From assembly GCF_022698165.1 (NCBI RefSeq), contig NZ_JALDAY010000008.1:62001-126000 (forward strand): a stretch of 64,000 nucleotides of DNA. Direction: 5' to 3'. Positions within the stretch are counted from its first letter, which is position 1. Every line of letters starts with the position of its first letter. Origin of the DNA: Streptomyces cylindrosporus (lineage in GTDB: Bacteria > Actinomycetota > Actinomycetes > Streptomycetales > Streptomycetaceae). The notes below the pieces were generated by a model, which worked only from the letters and a program-made list of their open reading frames with translations, ran no database searches and was not told the DNA's origin. A program made the translations under genes and the position numbers. Shown here in pieces: positions 10,767 to 17,566 of this stretch.

Positions 10767-11705
10767 ATGGACATCAACGAACACGGACACGTGATCGAGG
10801 TCACTGACCTGCGGCGTGTGTACGGGAGCGGGTTCGAGGCGGTGCGCGGAATCACCTTTTCCGTCGACCGCGGCGAGATCTTCGCGCTGCTCGGCACCAA
10901 CGGCGCGGGCAAGACGTCGACCGTCGAACTGCTGGAAGGCCTCGCCCGGCCGGCCGGGGGCCGCGTGCGGGTGCTCGGGCACGATCCCCACGCCGAGCGG
11001 ACCGCCGTACGACCGCGCGCCGGCGTGATGCTGCAGGAGGGCGGCTTTCCCTCCGAGCTGACCGTCGCGGAGACCGCGCGGATGTGGGCCGGATGCGTGA
11101 GCCGGGCGCGCCCGGAGAAGGAGGCGCTCGCGCTCGTCGGGCTCGGGCGGCGGGCCGACGTACGGGTGAAGCAGCTGTCCGGGGGCGAGCGGCGGCGCCT
11201 GGACCTCGCGCTCGCGCTGCTCGGCGAGCCCGAGGTGCTGTTCCTGGACGAGCCGACGACCGGGCTGGACGCCGAAGGGCGCCGGGACACCTGGGAGCTG
11301 GTGCGGGCGCTGCGCGACGCGGGCACGACCGTGCTGCTCACCACGCACTACCTGGAGGAGGCGGAGCAGCTCGCCGACCGGCTCGCGATCCTCCACGAGG
11401 GGCGCATCGCGGCGACCGGAACCCCGGCCGAGGTCACCGCCGGGCAACCGTCGCGGATCTCCTTCCGGCTGCCCGTCGGCTACTTCCTGGGGGATCTGCC
11501 GCCGCTCGGCGAGCTGGGGGTGTGCGGCCACGAGGTGGACGGGGATGTCGTACGCCTGCGAACCCGGGAACTCCAGCGCACGGCGACGGGTCTGCTGGTG
11601 TGGGCGGAGGGGGCGCGGGTGGAGCTGCGGGGGCTGGATGTGCGCTCGGCGTCGCTGGAGGAGGCGTTTCTGGGGATCGCTCGGGAGCAGGGGGTGGCGG
11701 CGTGA
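10767..11705 (+). CDS. ABC transporter ATP-binding protein
   Basis: The 312-residue ATPase has Walker A GTNGAGKT (43-50), signature LSGGERRRLDLALA, Walker B VLFLDEPTTGLD and the switch His in LLTTHYLEE. The C-terminal 80 residues resemble those of drug or lipid exporters with a separate permease. The partner is the permease starting near 11919-11961. Its stop overlaps a GTG (GTGA at 11702-11705) that opens the first unit of the repeat array described below. A two-component system follows, so the unit may be a signal-controlled efflux system like those for cell-envelope antibiotics. Confidence 0.93.
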   Translation: MDINEHGHVIEVTDLRRVYGSGFEAVRGITFSVDRGEIFALLGTNGAGKTSTVELLEGLARPAGGRVRVLGHDPHAERTAVRPRAGVMLQEGGFPSELTVAETARMWAGCVSRARPEKEALALVGLGRRADVRVKQLSGGERRRLDLALALLGEPEVLFLDEPTTGLDAEGRRDTWELVRALRDAGTTVLLTTHYLEEAEQLADRLAILHEGRIAATGTPAEVTAGQPSRISFRLPVGYFLGDLPPLGELGVCGHEVDGDVVRLRTRELQRTATGLLVWAEGARVELRGLDVRSASLEEAFLGIAREQGVAA

Positions 11706-11794
11706 GCGGCGGAGTCGGGAGGGTGCGCGGGAGTGGGGGTTGGGGAGTGAGCGGCGGACTCGGGGGGCGCGCGGGAGCGGGGGTTGCGGAGTGA
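11702..11794 (+). CDS. Possible 30-residue leader peptide from the start-region array
   Basis: GTG 11702 overlaps the ATPase stop, and the frame closes at a TGA overlapping the GTG at 11791. The peptide is two copies of VSGG...G-type sequence, Gly- and Arg-rich, with no known domain. It may be translated only to pass ribosomes to the next start. Expression is not shown. Confidence 0.35.
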   Translation: MSGGVGRVRGSGGWGVSGGLGGRAGAGVAE

Positions 11795-11922
11795 GCGGCG
11801 GACTCAGGGGGCGCGCGGGAGCAAGAGGTGGCGGCATGAGCGGAGTCGGGGGGCGCGCGGGAGTGGAGGGTCGCGGAGTGAGCGACTCGGAGGACGCGCG
11901 GGAGTGGAGGGGCGCGGAGTGA
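11791..11922 (+). CDS. Possible 43-residue leader peptide from the start-region array
   Basis: GTG 11791 overlaps the preceding stop; two further in-frame starts lie at 11836 and 11878. The frame ends at a TGA that overlaps GTG 11919, the first start in frame with the permease. The peptide is three repeat units long and resembles no known family. A role in translational coupling is inferred from the overlaps only. Confidence 0.35.
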   Translation: MSGGLRGRAGARGGGMSGVGGRAGVEGRGVSDSEDAREWRGAE

Positions 11923-11960
11923 GCGGCATCGGGGGAGGCGTGGACGTGGGAGGTGGCGGG

Positions 11961-12782
11961 ATGAGCGGGGTCGGGGAGCGGACGGGGGTCCGGGGTGGTC
12001 TGGGGCGTGGGGCGGCGGTCGGGCCGGGCGGGCGGCGGTTGCGGGCGTTGGCTCGGGCCGAGTTGACCTTGCTCGGGCGGAATCGGACCGCCGTGGTCAC
12101 GGCGCTGCTGTTGCCGCTCGCGCTGCCGTTCAGCGTGCGGCCCGCCGTCGACAACATCGACCTCAAGGCGGAGGGGCTGAGCATCGGGACGGTGACGCTG
12201 ACGGCGGCCATTGGGTTCTCGCTGCTCTTCGCCGTCTACAGCTCCCTGGTGAGCACCTTCGTCGCCCGCCGCGAGGAACTCGTCCTCAAACGGCTGCGCA
12301 CCGGAGAGCTCGGCGACCCCGAGATCCTCGCCGGCACCGCGCTGCCCGCCATGGGCCTCGGCCTCGCGCAGACGGTCGTGCTCGCCGTGGGCTGCACGGT
12401 GCTCCTCGGCATCGGCGCGCCCCCGGCGCCGTATCTCACCGTCCTCGGTGTCCTGTTCGGCCTGGCGCTGTGCGCACTGCTCGCAGCCGTCACCGCATCC
12501 TTCACCCGCACCGTGGAGAGCGCCCAGGTCACCGCGCTGCCGCTGGTGCTCGTGTCGATGATGGGCTCCGGCATCGCGATCCCGTCGGAGGTCCTCCCCG
12601 ACCGGCTCGCCTCCCTCTGCGAACTCCTCCCGCTCTCCCCCGCCGTCCGCCTCGTCCGGGGCGGCCTGACCGGACACCTCAGCGGTTACGACGCACTCGG
12701 CGCCGTCGGCATCGCGCTGGCCTGGACCGGGCTCGCGGTGTTTGCTGTGCGGAGGTGGTTCCGGTGGGAGCCGCGGCGGTAG
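11961..12782 (+). CDS. ABC transporter permease
   Basis: The 273-residue protein has an N-terminal cytoplasmic segment and about six hydrophobic helices (for example TAVVTALLLPLALPF and LTAAIGFSLLFAVYSSL). It resembles ABC-2 type permeases of drug exporters. ATG 11961 has GGGAGG seven bases upstream and is my choice. GTG 11919, also in frame and overlapping a leader stop, would add 14 residues. It pairs with the ATPase upstream. Its TAG is followed at 15 bases by the kinase start. Confidence 0.85.
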   Translation: MSGVGERTGVRGGLGRGAAVGPGGRRLRALARAELTLLGRNRTAVVTALLLPLALPFSVRPAVDNIDLKAEGLSIGTVTLTAAIGFSLLFAVYSSLVSTFVARREELVLKRLRTGELGDPEILAGTALPAMGLGLAQTVVLAVGCTVLLGIGAPPAPYLTVLGVLFGLALCALLAAVTASFTRTVESAQVTALPLVLVSMMGSGIAIPSEVLPDRLASLCELLPLSPAVRLVRGGLTGHLSGYDALGAVGIALAWTGLAVFAVRRWFRWEPRR

Positions 12783-12796
12783 GCGACGGGGGAGCG

Positions 12797-14092
12797 GTGT
12801 TCGGGCGGATCAGAGGGTGGCAGCGGCGGAACTGGCGGGAGTTGAGCAAGGCCCAGCGGGTCGAGCTGCAGTCCGTGGTCACCTGGTACGCCACCACCTG
12901 GTCGTTCTCGCTGTTCTGGCTGGCGCTGCCGCTCGTGGGCGGACTCCACCGCCAGCCCGCGGCACTGGTCGTCGGCGGACTGCTGCTCCTGGTCGGCGCC
13001 GCGCAGTGCGTGGAGGCCAACCGGCTCACCCGGCCCGTCCTCGACCACTACCTGGGCCGGGCCGAACTCCCACCCCGCGCCCTGCGCCCCGCCGCCGTCC
13101 TGCTCACCCTCGCCCTCACCCTGGCCACCACGCTGGCGGCCCTCGGCGGCACCGACGCGGTCACCGCCCGGCTCGCCATCGGCGCCTCACTGCTCCCCTT
13201 CGGGATGCTGTACGGGCTGGTCCCGCCGATGGGGGTGTTCCTGCGCCGGTCCGCTCTGCTCGCCGTGGCGCTGATGGCCGTCTTCGTCGCCGTCGACCCC
13301 GATCTCGCCGGGGTCGTCATGGTCGGGGTCATGGCCATGTTCGGGACCCTCTTCTCCCTGCTCGCCGGCCGCTGCGGCGCCTGGACGCTGTCCGTGCTGT
13401 GGGAGGCGGAACGCTCCCGCGAGGTCCAGGCGCGGCTCGCCGTCGCGGAGGAACGGCTGCGGTTCGGACGCGATCTGCACGACGTGATGGGCCGAAACCT
13501 CGCCGTGATCGCCCTGAAGAGCGAACTCGCCGTCCAGCTGGCACGCCGGGGGCGGCCCGAGGCGGTGGACCAGATGATCGAGGTACAACGGATCGCGCAG
13601 GAGTCGCAACGGGAGGTCCGGGAGGTCGTACGGGGGTATCGGGAGGCCGACCTGGGGGTCGAACTGGCCGGTGCGCAGGGGGTGTTGAGTGCGGCGGGGA
13701 TTCGGTGCGGGGTCACGGGGGAGGCCGTGGGGCTGGGTGGGGAGGTGCAGTCCGTGCTGGGGTGGGTGGTGCGGGAGGCTACGACGAATGTGCTGCGGCA
13801 TGGGGATGCGGTGCAATGTGACATATCACTGCACGTGCATCAAAACCGTGTGGTACTGACAGTGGAGAACGACGGCGCGACGAGCCCCTCCGGCGACGCC
13901 CGTTCCGGCCTCGCCGACTCCCGTCTCGCCGCCTCCGGTCTCGCCGGTTCCACTCTCGCCGGCTCCGGCCTAGCCGGTCTGCGGGAGCGGCTCTCTGCCG
14001 TCGGTGGGACCTTGGAGGCCGGGCCGGTCGGTGGGGACGGGTTCCGGGTTACGGCCGAGGTGCCGCTGAGCGTGAGAGAGGTCACGGCATGA
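12797..14092 (+). CDS. NarL/DesK-type sensor histidine kinase
   Basis: The 431-residue kinase has several N-terminal membrane helices (WYATTWSFSLFWLALPLVGG onwards). The HisKA_3 motif is RFGRDLHDVMGRNLAVIALK with the phosphorylated His at 228. The C-terminal HATPase carries the N-box REATTNVLRHG and G-box GLAGLRERL. Between them sits a repeat: five 15-bp units (13907-13981) coding for LAxSxL-type pentapeptides in the ATP lid. GTG 12797 has GGGGGAG before it. The stop overlaps the regulator start (ATGA). It probably senses membrane or drug stress and controls the upstream ABC genes. Confidence 0.9.
   Translation: MFGRIRGWQRRNWRELSKAQRVELQSVVTWYATTWSFSLFWLALPLVGGLHRQPAALVVGGLLLLVGAAQCVEANRLTRPVLDHYLGRAELPPRALRPAAVLLTLALTLATTLAALGGTDAVTARLAIGASLLPFGMLYGLVPPMGVFLRRSALLAVALMAVFVAVDPDLAGVVMVGVMAMFGTLFSLLAGRCGAWTLSVLWEAERSREVQARLAVAEERLRFGRDLHDVMGRNLAVIALKSELAVQLARRGRPEAVDQMIEVQRIAQESQREVREVVRGYREADLGVELAGAQGVLSAAGIRCGVTGEAVGLGGEVQSVLGWVVREATTNVLRHGDAVQCDISLHVHQNRVVLTVENDGATSPSGDARSGLADSRLAASGLAGSTLAGSGLAGLRERLSAVGGTLEAGPVGGDGFRVTAEVPLSVREVTA
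13907..13981 (+). repeat. 15-bp tandem repeat inside the kinase ATP lid
   Basis: Five units related to ggtctcgccggctcc, in frame. They encode about 25 residues rich in Leu-Ala-Gly-Ser between the N-box and the G-box. Confidence 0.8.
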
Positions 14093-14703
14093 CGACGCCC
14101 GTACGGCTGCTCCTCGCCGACGACGAGCATCTGATCCGGGGCGCACTCGCCGCGCTGCTCGCGCTGGAGGACGACCTGGTGATCGTCGCCGAGGCGGCCA
14201 CCGGACCCGAGGCGCTGGCGATGGCCCGGGCCCACGCACCCGACGTGGCGGTACTGGATCTCCAGATGCCGGGCGCGGACGGTGTGAAGGTCGCCACATC
14301 TCTGCGCGCCGAACTGCCCGGCTGCCAAATCCTGATCGTCACCAGTCACGGGCGCCCCGGCCACCTCAAGCGGGCGCTCGCGGCGGGAGTGCGCGGGTTC
14401 GTGCCCAAGACCGTCAGCGCGCAACGGCTCGCGGAGATCATCCGTACCGTGCACGCCGGACAGCGTTACGTGGACCCGGAGTTGGCGGCCGACGCGATCG
14501 CCTCCGGAGACTCCCCGCTGACCGCGCGGGAGGCCGAGGTGCTGGAACTCGCCGCCGACGGAGCACCCGTCGCGGAGATCGCCGAGCGGGCCGCGCTGTC
14601 CCAGGGGACCGTACGGAACTACCTGTCCTCGGCCGTCTCGAAGCTCGGGGCGGAGAACCGTCACTCCGCGGTGCGTCTCGCCCGCGAGCGAGGTTGGGTA
14701 TAG
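14089..14703 (+). CDS. NarL/FixJ family response regulator
   Basis: The 204-residue regulator has a receiver domain with acidic pocket DDE (11-13), phosphorylated Asp57 in VLDLQMPG, and Lys in FVPKT. The C-terminal LuxR-type HTH begins LTAREAEVLELAADG and contains EIAERAALSQGTVRNYLSSAVSKLG. The ATG overlaps the kinase stop, so the pair is made together. The likely target is the ABC operon upstream. Confidence 0.95.
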   Translation: MTTPVRLLLADDEHLIRGALAALLALEDDLVIVAEAATGPEALAMARAHAPDVAVLDLQMPGADGVKVATSLRAELPGCQILIVTSHGRPGHLKRALAAGVRGFVPKTVSAQRLAEIIRTVHAGQRYVDPELAADAIASGDSPLTAREAEVLELAADGAPVAEIAERAALSQGTVRNYLSSAVSKLGAENRHSAVRLARERGWV

Positions 14704-14726
14704 TAGTCCTCGCGCTTCGGCGCAGT

Positions 14727-14799
14727 GCGAACGTAGCTCAGTTGGTAGAGCGCAACCTTGCCAAGGTTGAGGTCGCGAGTTCGAACCTCGTCGTTCGCT
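14727..14799 (+). tRNA. tRNA-Gly (anticodon GCC), second copy
   Basis: Acceptor GCGAACG/CGTTCGC, anticodon stem CAACC/GGTTG, loop TTGCCAA. It differs from the copy at 10530 by one compensated acceptor pair and one T-arm base. Confidence 0.95.
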
Positions 14800-14806
14800 C
14801 CATGTG

Positions 14807-14834
14807 AAAGCCCCCGGTCTCCCGGGGGCTTTTC
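14807..14834. terminator. Hairpin between tRNA-Gly and purC
   Basis: aagcccccgg and ccgggggctt form a ten-pair stem followed by TTTTC. It serves the tRNA and, read backwards, the convergent purC gene. Confidence 0.85.
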
Positions 14835-14837
14835 GCG

Positions 14838-15737
14838 TTACGACCAGCTCGTGCCCGTCAGACGCTCGTACGCCTCCACGTACTTCGCGCGCGTCCGGTC
14901 CACGATCTCCTGCGGCAGCGGCGGCGGGGGCTGCTCGCTCTTCCTGTCCCAGCCGGACTCCGGCGAGGTCAGCCAGTCCCGCACGAACTGCTTGTCGTAC
15001 GACGGCTGCGCGCGCCCCGGCTGCCACTGGTCGGCCGGCCAGAAGCGGGAGGAGTCCGGGGTGAGGATCTCGTCCGCGAGGACCAGGGTGTCGCCGTCGA
15101 AGCCGAACTCGAACTTGGTGTCCGCGAGGATGATCCCGCGGTCCCGGGCGATGTCACGGCCCCGGGAGTAGACGGCGAGGGTGGCCTGGCGCAGCTGGGC
15201 GGCGGTGTCGGCGCCGACCTGGCGGGCGACCTCCTCGTAGGAGACGTTCTCGTCGTGCTCGCCGACCTCGGCCTTGGTGGCGGGGGTGAAGATCGGGGCG
15301 GGGAGTTCGCTGCCGTCGACCAGGCCCTCAGGGAGGGCGAGGCCGCAGACCGTGCGGGACTCGTTGTACTCCAGCAGGCCCGAGCCGGTGAGATAGCCGC
15401 GGGCGACCGCCTCCACCGGGACCATCTGCAGCGACTTGCAGACGAGGGTGCGGCCGGCCCAGTCGGCGGGGGCGCCTTCGGGCAGGTCGGTGCTGAGTAC
15501 GTGGTTGGGGATCAGGTCGGCGATCTGGTCGAACCACCACAGGGAGAGCTGGGTGAGAACCCGGCCCTTGTCGGTGATCTCGGTCGGCAGCACCCAGTCG
15601 AAGGCGGAGATGCGGTCGCTGGCGACCATCACGAGGTCGCCGGCCTCGTTCTGGTACAGCTCGCGCACCTTGCCGGTGTGCAAGTGCACCAGGCCCGGAA
15701 CCTGGATCGGCTCGGGCTTTTCTACGAATCCGGACAC
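14838..15737 (-). CDS. purC: Phosphoribosylaminoimidazole-succinocarboxamide synthase
   Basis: SAICAR synthetase joins aspartate to CAIR with ATP. The 299-residue length is that of the monomeric class. Visible signatures are GKVRELYQ, ASDRISAFDWVLPTEITDKGRVLT, EAVARGYLTGSG and LADTKFEFGFDGD. It ends at the shared hairpin with the tRNA-Gly. It is separated from purD by a DMFase-like gene and an unrelated membrane protein, so it is probably transcribed on its own. Confidence 0.97.
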   Translation of the reverse strand: MSGFVEKPEPIQVPGLVHLHTGKVRELYQNEAGDLVMVASDRISAFDWVLPTEITDKGRVLTQLSLWWFDQIADLIPNHVLSTDLPEGAPADWAGRTLVCKSLQMVPVEAVARGYLTGSGLLEYNESRTVCGLALPEGLVDGSELPAPIFTPATKAEVGEHDENVSYEEVARQVGADTAAQLRQATLAVYSRGRDIARDRGIILADTKFEFGFDGDTLVLADEILTPDSSRFWPADQWQPGRAQPSYDKQFVRDWLTSPESGWDRKSEQPPPPLPQEIVDRTRAKYVEAYERLTGTSWS

Positions 15738-15845
15738 GGTTCCTCCCCGTGGTTCTGTCCAAGTGGCTCGATTCTCCCGTATGCGAGGGATCGCCCTTGG
15801 CTCGGGGTGGGCTTCATAGGGTGGGTGATCTGGGCGTACGTGAGT

Positions 15846-17348
15846 TCAGTCACGTTTGCAGATGCGGTCCAGGAGGTTGGCGGTGGCGCGCTGGACGCGG
15901 GTGTCGACGTGGCCCGGGCGGTCCAGTGAGGGCGACCAGGCGAAGGTCCCGGACGCGAAGACCAGGGCGCCGGACGGGGCTCGGTACAGGGACGTCTCCT
16001 GGTGGCGGAGGACGCCCTCGGCGTCGGTGTACGGGGAGTGCGCGAGCAGGATGCGGTCCTCGTGCTCCGGCAGCGGGGTGCGCGGGAAGTAGCGGTCCGC
16101 CTCACCCGCGACCAGACCCTCGATCTCGTCGCCCTCGTGCGCCCCGGTCGCCTCCCACAGCCAGTGGTCGGCGTTACGGACGATCAGGGGATGCGGCTCG
16201 GGGACCCTTCCGGCGTACTGGATGCCGACCAACTGCTGCTCGGGGCGGTCGATTTCGCGCCAGAGGACGGGACGGCCGGGGCCCTTGCGTTTTCGGCAGG
16301 TCAGGAGGCGGTCGGGGACGCCGGACGGGGACGGGCCCAACTCCACCTGCCAGTACATGGTGTTGGCCGAGAGGAAGACCAGCGACGTGCCGTGCTCGCG
16401 GGCGATCTCGCAGGTACGGCGCATGCCGGCCGACCAGTACTCGTCGTGTCCGGGGAAGACCAGGCCGCGGTAGCGGGTGGGGTCCACATGGCCCGCGTGC
16501 AGGTCGCGGGCGTCGGCGTAGGCGAGGTCGTAGCCGTAGCGCTCGGCCCAGCGGATGAAGTCGTAGGCGTGGCCGACGTGCATGGGCAGGCCCGCGCCGG
16601 CGTACGGGCGGTCGAAGGAGACGGTCGTCGCGGCGTCGGCCTCGCCGAGGAGCCGGCCGTCCTCGTCCCAGGCGTGGTAGAGGCTCGCGCCGGTGCGGCC
16701 GTCCTCCGGATAGAGGTTGTACGCCTGCCAGGTCACGTCGGGCAGCAGGAGCAGCAGGTCGGCGGGATGGTTGTCGCGGACCGTGAAGGGGATGTGGGAG
16801 CGGTAGCCGTCGGCGGTGGTGAGGACGGCGACGTACGCCCCGATGCTCCAGTAGCTCGGGATCTGCAGCCGCCAGGACAGCCACCAGTGGTGGCAGGAGA
16901 CGGTGCGGTCCGCGGTGAGGGGCGGGGGCTGGACGATGCCGGAGAGGCGGGGGCTGGTGGTGATCTTCGAGGCGCCGTCGCCGCCGTAGTGGCCGATGCG
17001 GTAGATGTCGACGGCGAATTGCTGGGGCGGGTCGACCGTGACGTGGAAGTCGACGGCCTCGCCGGGGGCGACCGCGCCGGTGGAGATGAAGCCCTTGATC
17101 TGGCGGCCGACGTCGTCGGCGGAGCGGGGGCCTCCGGAGGCTCGGGGGGCGGGGACTCGGGGGGTGCCGGTGGAGGTCTGTTGGTGCGGTTGCTGGGTGC
17201 CGTCCACGTACCAGGGGACGACCTGGCCGGTGTCGCCGAAGTACGTCTCCGTGCCGCGGAGCCAGGGGACGGGGCCCTGGCCGAAGGGGTCGGTCACGGC
17301 GTGCGCCAGTGTTCCGGACTCCCAGCGGCGGATCTGGTCCGATCCCAT
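15846..17348 (-). CDS. N,N-dimethylformamidase large-subunit-like protein
   Basis: The 500-residue protein matches the C-terminal domain family of the N,N-dimethylformamidase large subunit. Recognisable segments are VDIYRIGHYGGDGA, the middle LLLLPDVTWQAYNLY, LVFPGHDEYWSAGMR and FASGTFAWSPSL. DMFase hydrolyses dimethylformamide with an Fe site; most family members have unknown substrates. No signal peptide is seen. The start is an ATG at 17348. Streptomyces genomes often carry a homologue beside purC, which suggests a conserved but undefined role. Confidence 0.75.
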   Translation of the reverse strand: MGSDQIRRWESGTLAHAVTDPFGQGPVPWLRGTETYFGDTGQVVPWYVDGTQQPHQQTSTGTPRVPAPRASGGPRSADDVGRQIKGFISTGAVAPGEAVDFHVTVDPPQQFAVDIYRIGHYGGDGASKITTSPRLSGIVQPPPLTADRTVSCHHWWLSWRLQIPSYWSIGAYVAVLTTADGYRSHIPFTVRDNHPADLLLLLPDVTWQAYNLYPEDGRTGASLYHAWDEDGRLLGEADAATTVSFDRPYAGAGLPMHVGHAYDFIRWAERYGYDLAYADARDLHAGHVDPTRYRGLVFPGHDEYWSAGMRRTCEIAREHGTSLVFLSANTMYWQVELGPSPSGVPDRLLTCRKRKGPGRPVLWREIDRPEQQLVGIQYAGRVPEPHPLIVRNADHWLWEATGAHEGDEIEGLVAGEADRYFPRTPLPEHEDRILLAHSPYTDAEGVLRHQETSLYRAPSGALVFASGTFAWSPSLDRPGHVDTRVQRATANLLDRICKRD

Positions 17349-17566
17349 GGTCGCTCCCCTCCCTCGTGCCCCCGTGGTCGCGTGTGGTGTGTCTGTCCTG
17401 TGCCGTAAGCCCTTGCCATGTGCGCGAACGGTCCCAGCACATCACATTACGCACGCGACTGGTCACACTTCGTTGCGAATTGGCCGAAAGTGGAACCGGG
17501 GGTTCCGGCATGGGGCATGGAACCGGCGTGGAACCGGCGTGGGATCACCATCGGGTCGGCATCGGG

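Larger units (their letters stand above)
11702..11993 (+). repeat. Minisatellite of duplicated translation-start regions
   Basis: Seven degenerate copies of a 41-45 bp unit run from the ATPase stop into the permease gene. Each begins with a start codon in the context RTGAGCG: 11702, 11747, 11791, 11836, 11878, 11919 and 11961. A purine-rich Shine-Dalgarno-like stretch precedes each one. The units encode the same short peptide (VSGGLGGRAGAG-like) in the frame that is open. The first two copies share a frame that ends in TGA at 11792-11794, overlapping the third GTG. Copies three to five share a frame that ends at 11920-11922, overlapping the sixth GTG. Copies six and seven are in frame with the permease. 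Confidence 0.85.

Noticed and set aside
11702..11993. CRISPR array
   Set aside because: The units are contiguous, degenerate, coding-like and have no unique spacers; there are no cas genes.
13840..15027. 395-residue minus-strand frame over the kinase, regulator, tRNA and purC end
   Set aside because: It runs across a tRNA and three proven genes and has no similarity to anything; it is a shadow.
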